In this document: positions 60,601-63,010 of the stretch, one piece after another
Layout of the letters: each line of letters begins with the position of its first letter
Numbering within the stretch: position 1 is the first letter of the stretch
Source: Nematostella vectensis
Lineage: Eukaryota; Cnidaria; Anthozoa; Actiniaria; Edwardsiidae
DNA length: 64,000 nt
Reading direction: 5' to 3'
Assembly: GCF_932526225.1 (NCBI RefSeq)
Contig: NC_064038.1
Coordinates: 17,845,075 to 17,909,074, forward strand
Position numbers and translations under genes: made by a program
The notes under the pieces: model-generated
What the model was told of the DNA's origin: nothing
Seen by the model: only the letters and a program-made list of their open reading frames with translations
Databases searched by the model: none

Positions 60601-63010
60601 ATGTATTATGGGGTCAGTGTGAGGTGGAACCAGAGTAGTATTATGGAGTCAGTGTGAGGTGGAACCAGGGTAATATTATGGGGTCAGTGTGAGGTGGAAC
60701 CAGGGTAGTATTATGGGGTCAGTGTGAAGTGGAACCAGGGTAGTATTATGGGGTCAGTGTGAGGTGGAACCAGGGTAGTATTATGGGGTCAGTGTGAGGC
60801 AATTCTGTAATAAAGCCTTCCTCAATCGCGTGATAACAAATAGCCCCAATTTCTGAATAGCAGGCCTCATGGGGATTGAAGGGCAAAATCAGTCAAACTT
60901 TTGAGTTAAACCTGTCCGTCCTTCAAGAGCCCCTGAATATGCCCCCATGCCAGACATCACCTAAAATCATCTAAAATATGGAAGGATTGTAAGGAGGGCA
61001 GGGTATAACCTTACCTGGCAGCCAGTAGTAGAATTCCATCCCCAGTAAGTTGCGTTACACCTGTCACACATTCTCCCTTCTGTGTTAGTAGGGCACTTGC
61101 ACTGGCCTGTCACGTGGTCACAGACCTTATCATCAGCAGCACAGTTGCAGGCTGTAAGCATCACATCATTGATTAGAATAACGCGATCATTGGATTACAC
61201 TCATGCGCGCGATCATTAGATTACACTTGTTTTGTTGTTGATTTAGTGCGTAGGTGCGTATGTTTTTCTTGTCTGTTTTCCTGACGCCTGGTGCTTTTCG
61301 GCGCTCTCTCATTGGTATGAGGTCTTAAGGCCCCCATAACTGTGAAATGGCTCCTCTTAGCAAAAACCAGTCGCGACTTGGAAACTCGTACTCGTGTGAC
61401 TGAAAACAAGTGTCATATCATGTGCCCGTTGACCTTCGCTACAAGTGTCATATCATGTGACACGTTGACCTTCGCTACAAGTGTCATTTCATGTGACACG
61501 TTGACCTTCGCTACAAGTGACATATCATGTGACATGTTGACCTTCGCTACAAGTGTCATTTCATGTGACACGTTGACCTTCGCTACAAGTGTCATATCAT
61601 GTGACACGTTGACCTTCGCTACAAGTGTCATTTCATGTGACACGTTGACCTTCGCTACAAGTGACATATCATGTGACATGTTGACCTTCGCTACAAGTGT
61701 CATTTCATGTGACACGTTGACCTTCGCTACAAGTGTCATATCATGTGACACGTTGACCTTCGCTACAAGTGTCATATCATGTGACACGTTGACCTTCGCT
61801 ACAAGTGACATATATATCATGTGACATGTTGACCTTCGCTACAAGTGTCATTTCATGTGACACGTTGACCTTCGCTACAAGTGTCATATCATGTGACACG
61901 TTGACCTTCGCTACAAGTGTCATATCATGTGACACGTTGACCTTCGCTACAAGTGACATATATATCATGTGACATGTTGACCTTCGCTACAAGTGTCATA
62001 TCATGTGGCACGTTGACCTTCGCTACAAGTGTCATGTCATGTGACACGTTGACCTTCGCTACAAGTGTCATATCATGTGACACGTTGACCTTCGCTACAA
62101 AGTGGATGGTGATGGCCTATTAAAATTTTCAGGAAAATCCAGCGACGATGGTTATGGTGATAACAATGATGAAAATGACAGTGATGGTAATGATAATAGT
62201 TGATGATGGTGATGATGGCGTACCTGAACACCCTGTCGTAGTCAAGTTGTAGAATCCCTGTTGACACTGGTCACACTTGCGTCCGGTAACACCAGGCTTA
62301 CAGTGGCACTGGCCGGCATATTTCTGACATGTCAGGTTCACTGAGCCTACGCGGTTGCACTCGCAGGCTAGAACAGAGAACAAAGAAATGAAACAAGACT
62401 TGAAAGAGGAATGAATAGAAATTCTGATGAAAACATTACCCAACACTAGTGTAAACATTGCCAAAATATACGGGGAGCTTTCCTCTTTCTCCGCTCCACT
62501 GTCCTGCTATTAGAAGTGTTGCACTTACGTCTTTCTGCACTTACCCAAGGCTTGGCCAAGGTAGTCTGTGGTAAGAGTGAAAACTCCAGCTTTGCACAAA
62601 TCCTCAGCATCTTCCCCGACTCTAACACTGTTAGTCGTGACACTGCAGTTACCAATAAACGCGTCACGTCTATCACCCAGTGCGCTAGCTTCGTAAAACT
62701 CCCTTGGCACCACAGAGGCGCGAACACCGCGGAAATCATCATTCGCAGCAGTGACATTCACGGTCACTTTACCAGTGAGGCTCATTTCGCCGAACACGGA
62801 GAGGTTTTGATGGCAAGTCTGATTGCAGGGGGGTAGGGTGACTTGCTGGGTGGTCGTCCCCTCAGGGGAGGTGACGGACCCGGTCACCTCCTGTCGGGTC
62901 GCTGATTGGTAGGAGATGACGAGGGAGAAACTCCCCGATGTCTTGTTTGTTCTATCGACGACTGTGAACGAGGTTACCCAGGAGACAGAGGATTGACCCA
63001 CTTCGCTTTT
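6466..63010 (-). CDS. LAMA: Laminin subunit alpha (alpha3/5-like), 3' part of gene, 44 exons
   Basis: Spliced by hand, the 44 exons listed separately give 7,335 bp in one uninterrupted frame ending at TAG 6466-6468; every phase joins. Domains in order: end of an L4b domain; four laminin-EGF (LE) repeats; a fifth LE split by an L4a domain; about six LE repeats; a coiled coil (domains II/I) for the heterotrimer with beta and gamma chains; LG1, LG2, LG3; a Pro-rich linker; LG4, LG5. LG domains bind integrins, dystroglycan and sulfated glycans, and the protein is a secreted basement-membrane component. The L4b-LE-L4a order fits the alpha3/5 class. The LN domain, first LE array and L4b start are beyond the right edge. 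Many N-x-S/T sites are present. Introns are filled by private minisatellites. Confidence 0.93.
6775..6885. repeat. 34-bp tandem repeat, 3 copies, in intron 43
   Basis: Three near-identical copies share the core AATATTCAACCAAATAGTGC. They sit midway between exons 43 and 44 and touch no splice site. Confidence 0.85.
6946..7186 (-). CDS. LAMA: Laminin alpha exon 43: core of LG5
   Basis: Acceptor GATCCCAG, donor CAG|GTACAA. It encodes 80 residues starting [13 protein letters not shown] and ending FYIGGVP, the Y-x-G-G-x-P motif of LG domains. Confidence 0.88.
7385..7768. repeat. 21-bp minisatellite, about 18 copies, intron 42
   Basis: The unit core is GTTCAGTTCAGACATGTTCC with single-base variants. 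Because the unit is a multiple of three, both strands stay open and give false Met-rich/Asn-rich or Leu/Phe-rich reading frames. It lies about 200 bp from the exon 43 acceptor. Confidence 0.9.
8172..8305 (-). CDS. LAMA: Laminin alpha exon 42: LG5 beta sandwich
   Basis: Acceptor TATTTCAG, donor CAG|GTGGGT. It encodes [20 protein letters not shown] and SGLLLVITN, the classic LG pattern (L-x-F-R-T then G-L-L). It joins across the large 23-bp splice-donor array. Confidence 0.88.
8720..11152. repeat. 23-bp minisatellite of tandem splice-donor copies, about 104 units, intron 41
   Basis: On the minus strand each unit reads as the end of exon 41 plus its 5' splice site: GACAGATTCTACTCT then GTAAGTAC. 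The array starts exactly at the true donor of exon 41 (intron begins at 11,138) and runs 2.4 kb into the intron. Most units keep a perfect GTAAGT. Variants include AT for CT at one site, TTAC/TAAC changes and a few units lengthened by 3-4 bases (GGTCG insert). Confidence 0.95.
11139..11239 (-). CDS. LAMA: Laminin alpha exon 41: start of LG5
   Basis: Acceptor TTTTCTAG, donor TCT|GTAAGT. It encodes [20 protein letters not shown] and [11 protein letters not shown], the F-x-G-x-G strand opening LG5. Its last 14 or so bases are copied about 100 times in the array that follows. Confidence 0.87.
11461..11540 (-). CDS. LAMA: Laminin alpha exon 40: end of LG4
   Basis: Acceptor TTGTCACAG, donor AAG|GTATTT. 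It encodes [20 protein letters not shown] with the F-I-G-C-M motif that ends LG4. Confidence 0.85.
11628..11790. repeat. 48-bp tandem repeat, about 3 copies, intron 39
   Basis: Copies carry GACTATGTTAGCGCCGCTAG and ATTTAGTTGTAAGCAATGCT. The array ends about 11 bp inside the intron from the exon 39 donor, but does not include the donor itself. Confidence 0.85.
11803..11961 (-). CDS. LAMA: Laminin alpha exon 39: LG4
   Basis: Acceptor GCCCTCCAG, donor GAG|GTACCG (weak consensus, but the only phase-compatible one). It encodes [16 protein letters not shown] and [17 protein letters not shown], with the LG Y-x-G-G-V-P motif. Confidence 0.85.
12081..12704. repeat. 39-bp minisatellite, 16 copies, intron 38
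   Basis: Very homogeneous units contain GACAATAGACAAGTGGTCTT. The only common variant is AAGACA versus AAGGCA. The 39-bp length keeps long minus-strand frames open (repeated 13-residue periods); I regard them as non-coding. The array lies about 120 bp upstream of the exon 39 acceptor. Confidence 0.92.
12795..12915. mobile_element. Foldback (inverted-repeat) element
   Basis: Two arms of about 50 bp form a near-perfect hairpin: CAATTATACCATTTCC plus GGATAGTGGC on the left is mirrored by GCCACTATCC and GGAAATGGTATAATTG on the right, with GGTAGATATTT near the loop. It looks like a palindromic MITE, possibly the end of a longer one reaching about 13,130. Confidence 0.6.
13161..13362 (-). CDS. LAMA: Laminin alpha exon 38: LG4 beta sandwich
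   Basis: Acceptor CTCCCTAG, donor AAG|GTAATG. It encodes [20 protein letters not shown] and GGVWYK, the LG strand pattern L-E-F-R-S then G-x-W-Y. Confidence 0.88.
13548..13762. repeat. 21-bp minisatellite, about 10 copies, intron 37
   Basis: Units read GATAAGGATCGAATCAGTCC with CAAGTCAG or AAAGTCAG variants. The array lies about 190 bp upstream of the exon 38 acceptor. Confidence 0.88.
14010..14249 (-). CDS. LAMA: Laminin alpha exon 37: LG3-LG4 linker and start of LG4
   Basis: Acceptor TTGTTTCAG, donor ACA|GTAAGT. It encodes a Pro-rich hinge ([20 protein letters not shown]) and then the first LG4 strand ([15 protein letters not shown]). A Pro-rich linker between LG3 and LG4 is characteristic of laminin alpha chains and is often the site of proteolytic processing. 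Confidence 0.87.
14308..14406. repeat. CAT/ATC-rich trinucleotide microsatellite, intron 36
   Basis: About 100 bp of imperfect ATC/ACC triplets sit just inside the intron from the exon 36 donor. The ORFs across it (poly-His, poly-Ile) are artefacts of the triplet repeat. Confidence 0.9.
14424..14612 (-). CDS. LAMA: Laminin alpha exon 36: end of LG3
   Basis: Acceptor TCGTACAG, donor CAT|GTAAGG. It encodes [29 protein letters not shown] and [11 protein letters not shown]. The residue that is normally Cys in the F-x-G-C motif is Asp here. Confidence 0.88.
14779..14927 (-). CDS. LAMA: Laminin alpha exon 35: LG3 core
   Basis: Acceptor CTGTTGCAG, donor AGG|GTGGGT. It encodes [17 protein letters not shown] and [12 protein letters not shown], the LG strand and the D-G-x-Y/W-H motif. 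Confidence 0.88.
14958..16008. repeat. CTGT tetranucleotide array with GCCAGG spacers, fills intron 34
   Basis: Runs of three to seven CTGT tetramers are punctuated by GCCAGG, giving irregular higher-order units of about 22-34 bp. The array takes up nearly all of the 1,094-bp intron between exons 34 and 35. All six frames look open, so long Cys/Leu/Ser/Val and Asp/Arg/Gln/Thr pseudo-proteins appear; they are not genes. Confidence 0.95.
16022..16313 (-). CDS. LAMA: Laminin alpha exon 34: end of LG2, start of LG3
   Basis: Acceptor GTCTGCAG, donor ACG|GTAAGC. It encodes [20 protein letters not shown] (closing LG2, with Ser in place of the usual Cys), then [20 protein letters not shown] and [17 protein letters not shown] of LG3. 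Confidence 0.9.
16407..16678 (-). CDS. LAMA: Laminin alpha exon 33: LG2 core
   Basis: Acceptor TCTCTGCAG, donor GAG|GTGGGT. It encodes [33 protein letters not shown] (LG D-G-x-W-Y/H motif) and [10 protein letters not shown]. Confidence 0.9.
16690..16850. repeat. 21-bp minisatellite, about 7 copies, next to exon 33 acceptor
   Basis: Units read CACTCACGATTAGCACCGAG. On the minus strand each unit contains GTGAGT, a donor-like hexamer, although the array abuts an acceptor (about 12 bp upstream of exon 33). Confidence 0.85.
16957..22543. repeat. 42-bp minisatellite, about 133 copies, abutting exon 32 donor
   Basis: Units contain GAATCAATAGAGTATATTCC and CTAGGTTATCACAATGACAC. Variation is confined to few positions (CACAATG/AAAATG, TTCCC/TTTCC, GAG/GCA/GGG before TATAT). 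Rare variants recur at multiples of the unit, e.g. the ATGACAAACG variant at 18,671 and 19,301 (15 units apart) and 17,537 and 17,789 (six apart), showing higher-order duplication. The right end runs straight into the exon 32 donor: the first intron bases GTATGTGTCATTGTG are already repeat. A C-rich run at 16,929-16,943 precedes it. Confidence 0.95.
22546..22848 (-). CDS. LAMA: Laminin alpha exon 32: end of LG1, start of LG2
   Basis: Acceptor GCCTTCGCAG, donor GAG|GTATGT. It encodes [20 protein letters not shown] (F-R-G-C-I closing LG1), then a two-Cys segment (YACSKC) and the LG2 strand [12 protein letters not shown]. Confidence 0.92.
22990..23143 (-). CDS. LAMA: Laminin alpha exon 31: LG1
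   Basis: Acceptor ATTTTAG, donor ATG|GTAAGA. It encodes [20 protein letters not shown] and [11 protein letters not shown], the LG Y-I-G-G-L-P motif. Confidence 0.9.
23269..23405 (-). CDS. LAMA: Laminin alpha exon 30: LG1
   Basis: Acceptor TTCCGTAG, donor CAG|GTGAGT. It encodes [20 protein letters not shown] and [11 protein letters not shown] with the LG G-x-W-Y-R motif. Confidence 0.9.
23612..24920. repeat. 50-bp minisatellite with splice-donor copies, about 14 units in two blocks, intron 29
   Basis: Blocks 23,612-23,879 and 24,497-24,920 share one unit: minus strand GTAAGAGATGAAAACATGAC plus CTTAAG and ACACGTGAATGTGTTACCG. Each unit repeats the donor of exon 29 (GTAAGAGAT) and the array begins at that donor (intron from 24,921). 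The two blocks are split by a TTAA-flanked insertion. Confidence 0.92.
23884..24492. mobile_element. piggyBac-like MITE inserted at TTAA in the minisatellite
   Basis: A 609-bp segment unlike the repeat is bounded by TTAA on both sides (23,880-23,883 and 24,493-24,496), the TTAA being part of the minisatellite unit. Its ends are inverted: CACATTGACCCCTG on the left and CAGGAGTCAATGGG on the right. TTAA target duplication with such ends is typical of piggyBac-superfamily elements. It carries no long reading frame, so it is non-autonomous. Confidence 0.75.
24922..25080 (-). CDS. LAMA: Laminin alpha exon 29: start of LG1
   Basis: Acceptor TATTTTAG, donor TCG|GTAAGA. It encodes the end of the coil ([10 protein letters not shown]) and LG1 strands [20 protein letters not shown]. 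Confidence 0.9.
25287..25441 (-). CDS. LAMA: Laminin alpha exon 28: coiled coil end
   Basis: Acceptor GTTCGTTCAG, donor AAG|GTGGGC. It encodes 51 residues including [20 protein letters not shown], a heptad-patterned helix. Confidence 0.88.
25660..26070. mobile_element. Palindromic foldback element (MITE-like)
   Basis: A hairpin core spans about 25,664-25,770: TTGGCGTATCGACC pairs with GGTCGATGCGCCAA, and GCCGGGAAATATC pairs with the distal AATATTTTCCGG. Related CCGAG motifs and a later CGGGCAATACGGG suggest the element extends to about 26,070. Short frames across it are not credible genes. Confidence 0.5.
26220..26543 (-). CDS. LAMA: Laminin alpha exon 27: coiled coil
   Basis: Acceptor CCCTTTAG, donor ATG|GTGCGT (a less common donor). 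It encodes 107 residues of helical coil, with [20 protein letters not shown] and [16 protein letters not shown], and one Cys (DAKACQAEV). Confidence 0.9.
26646..27143. repeat. 27-bp minisatellite, about 18 copies, intron 26
   Basis: Units read GCTAAGGCGAGCTTGTGTAT followed by AGAGAAG or AAAAAAG. As a multiple of three it creates open frames on both strands (nine-residue periods such as ASLCIEKAK); these have no other support as genes. The array starts about 50 bp after the exon 26 donor. Confidence 0.92.
27194..27305 (-). CDS. LAMA: Laminin alpha exon 26: coiled coil
   Basis: Acceptor TTTCTACAG, donor CAG|GTATTG. It encodes [20 protein letters not shown] and [14 protein letters not shown]. 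Confidence 0.88.
27445..27640. repeat. About 60-bp tandem repeat, 3 copies, intron 25
   Basis: Copies share AAAGATTTAAATGACGGAAG and GAAGACCGTTTAAATT. Each contains two TTTAAA sites. It touches no splice site. Confidence 0.85.
27725..27830. repeat. 34-bp repeat, 3 copies, carrying the exon 25 donor
   Basis: Minus-strand units read TCGGTGAGTAAACCCC then AGATTACCAGGTGCA. The first copy is the real exon 25 donor (intron from 27,818); the next two repeat the donor and the last exon bases ACTCG or a variant. Confidence 0.9.
27819..27957 (-). CDS. LAMA: Laminin alpha exon 25: coiled coil
   Basis: Acceptor GTACCCAG, donor TCG|GTGAGT. It encodes [20 protein letters not shown] and [16 protein letters not shown], helical. 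Confidence 0.9.
28098..29097. repeat. Minisatellite of paired 21/22-bp half units, about 23 double units, intron 24
   Basis: Alternating halves GATTCCCCAACACTATC plus GAATA or AAATA and GATTCCCCATACTATC plus AAAAC or TTAAAAA make a 43-bp dimeric unit. The right end decays to single AAAAAGATTCCCC monomers. Confidence 0.9.
29256..29425 (-). CDS. LAMA: Laminin alpha exon 24: coiled coil
   Basis: Acceptor TGTTTCCAG, donor AAC|GTGAGT. It encodes [20 protein letters not shown] and [20 protein letters not shown]. Confidence 0.9.
29490..29605. repeat. ATA/ACA trinucleotide microsatellite, intron 23
   Basis: AATAATAAC-type triplets in two runs flank a short copy of exon 24 sequence: CAATTGAGCCTTTAA at about 29,530 matches CAATTGAGCCTTTAA at 29,395-29,409 within exon 24. 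Confidence 0.8.
29993..30076. mobile_element. Short foldback with 37-bp arms
   Basis: AACTGGAATTTGACTCTGGC and GTCTTTAAT on the left pair with ATTAAAGAC and GCAGAGTCGAATTCCAGTT on the right, around a loop of about nine bases. It could be a palindromic MITE or the scar of one. Confidence 0.6.
30229..30345 (-). CDS. LAMA: Laminin alpha exon 23: coiled coil
   Basis: Acceptor TTATGTTCCAG, donor AAG|GTGAGC. It encodes [20 protein letters not shown] and [12 protein letters not shown]. Confidence 0.9.
30672..31015 (-). CDS. LAMA: Laminin alpha exon 22: coiled coil
   Basis: Acceptor TTTTTGTAG, donor CAG|GTAGCT. It encodes 114 residues of heptad-rich helix ([40 protein letters not shown]). The donor CACAG|GTAGCTCA is duplicated 19 bp further into the intron. 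Confidence 0.92.
31035..31190. repeat. About 54-bp repeat, 2-3 copies, of exon 21 end and donor
   Basis: Minus-strand copies carry TCTCCGAGAGCAAAACCTC-like exon sequence and the donor ACAGTAAGTCCACTTTC. The first is exon 21 itself; the others (around 31,105 and 31,060) are in the intron and retain GTAAGTCCACTTT. Confidence 0.85.
31137..31248 (-). CDS. LAMA: Laminin alpha exon 21: coiled coil
   Basis: Acceptor CTTTTTTCAG, donor ACA|GTAAGT. It encodes [20 protein letters not shown] and [14 protein letters not shown]. Confidence 0.9.
31421..34168. repeat. 48-bp minisatellite, about 57 copies, intron 20
   Basis: Units contain GTACACAGCTGTAAACCCCA and CTACTGTATTCAGGTCACAT. Variation is at three or four sites (AGT/ACT, CACA/AACA/TACA, AGGT/AGAT). 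Since 48 is divisible by three, an open frame of 915 codons runs on the plus strand (16-residue period [16 protein letters not shown]) and several on the minus strand. Lack of flanking gene signals and openness on both strands argue against coding. Confidence 0.95.
34366..34470 (-). CDS. LAMA: Laminin alpha exon 20: coiled coil
   Basis: Acceptor TTTTTTTCAG, donor CAG|GTAAAT. It encodes [20 protein letters not shown] and [10 protein letters not shown]. Confidence 0.9.
34515..34745. repeat. Degenerate GATCACGTG-rich repeat, intron 19
   Basis: About ten copies or near copies of GATCACGTG or a shorter CACGTG/ACGTG core at irregular 15-30 bp spacing. CACGTG is an E-box, but in this minisatellite-rich context decay of an old tandem array is as likely as an enhancer. 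Confidence 0.5.
34755..35185. repeat. 33-bp minisatellite, about 13 copies, intron 19
   Basis: Units read CCACCAGTCCACACTATCTC followed by ACCCTGTGTTATA. It ends about 22 bp from the exon 19 donor but does not include it. Confidence 0.92.
35207..35361 (-). CDS. LAMA: Laminin alpha exon 19: start of coiled coil
   Basis: Acceptor TGGGCCACAG, donor CAG|GTATGC. It encodes [20 protein letters not shown] and then a charged helix [19 protein letters not shown]. The C-x-x-C pair marks the interchain-disulfide region at the head of the laminin coil. Confidence 0.9.
35438..35584 (-). CDS. LAMA: Laminin alpha exon 18: last LE repeat
   Basis: Acceptor CTTTTTCAG, donor TTG|GTAAGC. It encodes one complete laminin-EGF repeat with eight Cys: [20 protein letters not shown], then [15 protein letters not shown]. 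Confidence 0.93.
35951..36812. repeat. 43-bp minisatellite of exon 17 end plus donor, about 20 copies, intron 17
   Basis: Each minus-strand unit has 22 bp like the exon 17 tail (CTGCCCAACGAGGAGTGCCAAC, compare CTGCCCAAGAAGGAGTGCCAAC in the exon, shown here in pieces of the same register) and 21 bp of intron beginning GTGAGTAAAACACGC. The array begins at the true donor (intron from 36,795). Confidence 0.95.
36796..36973 (-). CDS. LAMA: Laminin alpha exon 17: LE repeats
   Basis: Acceptor TTCGCACAG, donor AAC|GTGAGT. It completes one LE ([13 protein letters not shown]) and encodes most of the next ([27 protein letters not shown]). Its last 22 bases are copied about 20 times downstream. Confidence 0.93.
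37105..37552. repeat. GATGATGGT trinucleotide-type microsatellite, intron 16
   Basis: About 450 bp of imperfect GAT/GGT/GAC triplets lie about 100 bp after the exon 16 donor. Frames of poly-Met/Val, poly-Asp and poly-His/Ile on either strand are artefacts. Confidence 0.95.
37646..37946 (-). CDS. LAMA: Laminin alpha exon 16: two LE repeats
   Basis: Acceptor TGTTTGCAG, donor GAG|GTCAGT. A 100-codon exon with 18 Cys: [59 protein letters not shown]. Confidence 0.94.
38301..38378 (-). CDS. LAMA: Laminin alpha exon 15: LE segment
   Basis: Acceptor CTATATTTAG, donor AAG|GTAAGT. It encodes [20 protein letters not shown] and GDICG, the middle of one LE repeat. Confidence 0.9.
38374..38455. repeat. 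19-bp repeat, about 4 copies, of the exon 15 acceptor
   Basis: Minus-strand units ATCACTGTGCTATATTCAG end in a usable 3' splice site and begin with sequence like the exon start (ATCAATGTG). The innermost copy is the real acceptor CTATATTTAG|ATCA. Confidence 0.88.
38672..39421. mobile_element. Inverted-repeat element with RecQ-like fragment
   Basis: Imperfect terminal inverted repeats of about 80 bp: left 38,672-38,752 and right 39,341-39,421 share GCACTGAAAGACGCCCTGGG with flanking ACAGGGAG and CATTTCT blocks. Inside are four short CATTTCTAAAAAC repeats and a plus-strand frame resembling part of a RecQ helicase. It is probably a deleted derivative of a helicase-bearing transposon. No clear target duplication was found. 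Confidence 0.6.
38896..39171 (+). pseudogene. RecQ-like helicase fragment in the inverted-repeat element
   Basis: The 91-codon frame contains [20 protein letters not shown] then [14 protein letters not shown]. This resembles the RecQ/DEAH helicase stretch with a (V/I)YxTPE-type motif followed by Walker B, except that the usual DEAH is DEAN. No Walker A or motifs IV-VI accompany it. It looks like an exon-sized relic and is not a functional helicase. Confidence 0.4.
39557..39681 (-). CDS. LAMA: Laminin alpha exon 14: LE repeats
   Basis: Acceptor TCTTTTATCAG, donor CAC|GTAAGT. It encodes [20 protein letters not shown] and [12 protein letters not shown]. The acceptor is the seed of the 2.6-kb array upstream. 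Confidence 0.93.
39682..42252. repeat. 34-bp minisatellite of splice-acceptor copies, about 75 units, intron 13
   Basis: On the minus strand each unit ends in TGTCTTTTATCAG, identical to the polypyrimidine tract and AG of the exon 14 acceptor, followed by GACCCTTATAGTGTCTTGTC. The array begins at the real acceptor (39,682) and fills most of the intron. Two main variants, CAGGAC and CACGAC, alternate in irregular higher-order blocks. Confidence 0.95.
42303..42422 (-). CDS. LAMA: Laminin alpha exon 13: LE repeats after L4a
   Basis: Acceptor TTATTTTTAG, donor TAC|GTGAGT. It encodes [20 protein letters not shown] (end of the split LE) and [19 protein letters not shown]. Confidence 0.93.
42672..42783 (-). 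CDS. LAMA: Laminin alpha exon 12: end of L4a, LE resumes
   Basis: Acceptor TGTATTTAG, donor GAG|GTGAGA. It encodes [19 protein letters not shown], the signature V-E-x-C-x-C-P-x-x-Y-x-G-x-S-C-E that closes every L4a domain. Confidence 0.93.
43015..43145 (-). CDS. LAMA: Laminin alpha exon 11: L4a
   Basis: Acceptor TTGTTGCAG, donor CAG|GTACAG. It encodes [20 protein letters not shown] and ILVTASLY, matching the L4a pattern W-x-x-x-G-x-x-V-S-R-x-x-F-M ... I-L-I-x-A-x-Y. The joined frame (phase 0 from exon 10) is needed; another frame here is open but does not fit the family. Confidence 0.92.
43231..43912. repeat. 30-bp minisatellite, about 22 copies, intron 10
   Basis: Units read CAAAGTGGACCATATAGGAG then GGTGGGAGAG or variants (ATAG, AAAA). 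The 30-bp length keeps several false frames open on both strands. It starts about 85 bp upstream of the exon 11 acceptor. Confidence 0.94.
43979..44062 (-). CDS. LAMA: Laminin alpha exon 10: L4a
   Basis: Acceptor AATCTTTAG, donor GAG|GTGATA. It encodes [20 protein letters not shown] and TRSVFMRE. Confidence 0.88.
44175..44267 (-). CDS. LAMA: Laminin alpha exon 9: L4a
   Basis: Acceptor TGTCATCAG, donor AAG|GTGAGT. It encodes [20 protein letters not shown], the L4a Y-G-G-x-L-x-F-x-L strand. Confidence 0.92.
44368..44460 (-). CDS. LAMA: Laminin alpha exon 8: L4a
   Basis: Acceptor CTTTTCTTAG, donor CTG|GTGAGT. It encodes [20 protein letters not shown] and FTQTSL, the L4a L-Y-W motif just before Y-G-G. 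Confidence 0.9.
44599..44676 (-). CDS. LAMA: Laminin alpha exon 7: start of L4a
   Basis: Acceptor TGTGTCATAG, donor ATG|GTATGT. It encodes [20 protein letters not shown], the first strands of L4a with the conserved W. Confidence 0.86.
44720..46235. repeat. 22-bp minisatellite, about 68 copies, intron 6
   Basis: Units read GTGGTATGTCATGGTGTGGA TG with TGTC/TGGC, GTG/GTA and CATAGATG variants. A higher-order pattern of CATAGA units at 44-bp multiples is visible near 45,120-45,620. Long Trp/Met/Val-rich frames are artefacts. Confidence 0.95.
46429..46569 (-). CDS. LAMA: Laminin alpha exon 6: LE and first half of the split LE
   Basis: Acceptor TTATTCGCAG, donor CAG|GTAAGG. It encodes [20 protein letters not shown] and [19 protein letters not shown]. 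The C-x-C-S-G-x-T-x-x-C pattern is the standard entry to an L4a domain. Confidence 0.93.
46618..47220. repeat. 27-bp minisatellite, left block, about 22 copies, intron 5
   Basis: Units read TTCTTAGTACTGTAATTGTT AAATGCT, with TGTAATT/TGAAATT alternating in part. The same array resumes in the same orientation at 48,419; the break is an inserted inverted-repeat element. Confidence 0.94.
47221..48418. mobile_element. 1.2-kb element with long terminal inverted repeats, inserted in minisatellite
   Basis: Inverted ends of about 135 bp: CAGGACCCGAAATGATCC at the left and GGATCATTTCGGGTCCTG at the right, continuing through AAAAGTACCCCAACTGATC and CCCCAAGGAATT. Each end holds three or four internal GGACCCGAAAYGATCC subrepeats. 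The flanks are TA (GTACTGTA and TACAGTACTG). The interior (47,360-48,280) is AT-rich with no credible gene, so it is non-autonomous; superfamily unknown. Confidence 0.75.
48419..49090. repeat. 27-bp minisatellite, right block, about 25 copies, intron 5
   Basis: Same unit and orientation as the left block, more homogeneous (mostly CTGTAATTG). Two units lack one T (TTTCTAGTACTG at about 48,522 and 48,845). Confidence 0.94.
49310..49385. mobile_element. Short interspersed element-like core
   Basis: GGAGGGAGGAAAACCGGAAA and CCCCGGAGAAAAACC resemble a GGAAACCGGAG...CCCGGAGAAAACC core that I know as an abundant interspersed motif in marine animal genomes. The copy is diverged and short; family unassigned. 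Confidence 0.35.
49936..50018. repeat. 12/13-bp repeat, about 7 copies, after exon 5 donor
   Basis: GGCAGGGTGCGTGACAGGGT-type units lie about 20 bp inside intron 5; the donor is not included. Confidence 0.85.
50040..50190 (-). CDS. LAMA: Laminin alpha exon 5: LE repeats
   Basis: Acceptor GCCTTACAG, donor AAG|GTTTGT. It encodes [20 protein letters not shown] and [20 protein letters not shown], bridging two LE repeats. Confidence 0.93.
50305..51715. repeat. 35-bp minisatellite, block 1, about 40 copies, intron 4
   Basis: Units contain GTCAGTGTGAGGTGGAACCA and GGGTAGTATTATGGG. The same unit forms the much larger block on the other side of exon 4. Confidence 0.95.
51755..51860. repeat. Triplicated exon 4 end and splice donor
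   Basis: Three copies of ACCTGCAGATGCCTGTTGTG (plus strand), spaced about 35-45 bp, carry the exon 4 tail GGCATCTGCAG and a donor (GTATGC, GTATGA, GTAAGC). The right-most is taken as exon 4; the left-most has the best consensus. Confidence 0.85.
51849..51913 (-). CDS. LAMA: Laminin alpha exon 4: first half of an LE repeat
   Basis: Acceptor TGTTTAG, donor CAG|GTATGC. It encodes [20 protein letters not shown] plus C; the phase is 0 from exon 3 and 2 into exon 5, where SCKPGVTR follows. Only 65 bp, it sits as an island between two blocks of one minisatellite. Extension to a downstream duplicated donor would break the LE spacing. Confidence 0.87.
52084..60799. repeat. 35-bp minisatellite, block 2, about 249 copies, intron 3
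   Basis: This 8.7-kb array is the largest in the window. Variants (GGGG/GGAG/GTAG, GTGG/GTAG, GGTAG/GGTGT/GATGT, units short by one G) recur in long blocks, e.g. 54,480-55,300 versus 55,560-56,450 and 57,240-57,960 versus 60,050-60,790, showing large internal duplications. On the minus strand CACACTGAC and CTACCCTGGTTCCACCTC are the most constant parts. Confidence 0.95.
61015..61151 (-). CDS. LAMA: Laminin alpha exon 3: LE repeat
   Basis: Acceptor ATGCTTACAG, donor CAG|GTAAGG. It encodes [20 protein letters not shown] and [18 protein letters not shown], one full LE. Confidence 0.93.
61426..62100. repeat. 36-bp minisatellite, about 18 copies, intron 2
   Basis: Units read GTTGACCTTCGCTACAAGTG then TCATATCATGTGACAC, with TCATTTC and ATATATC variants; a short (GAT)n run (62,120-62,215) lies between it and exon 2. 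Confidence 0.94.
62224..62367 (-). CDS. LAMA: Laminin alpha exon 2: LE repeat after L4b
   Basis: Acceptor CTGTTCTAG, donor CAG|GTACGC. It encodes [20 protein letters not shown] and [20 protein letters not shown], one full LE. Confidence 0.94.
62545..63010 (-). CDS. LAMA: Laminin alpha exon 1 of the visible part: L4b domain
   Basis: Acceptor TGTGTATAG, donor TGG|GTAAGT. It encodes 155 residues: [52 protein letters not shown] and [15 protein letters not shown]. The last motif followed by A-C-E-C is the L4b-to-LE junction seen in alpha3/alpha5 chains. GTAAGTGCA occurs twice, 16 bp apart, at the donor (62,544 and about 62,528). The preceding exons are outside the window. Confidence 0.88.
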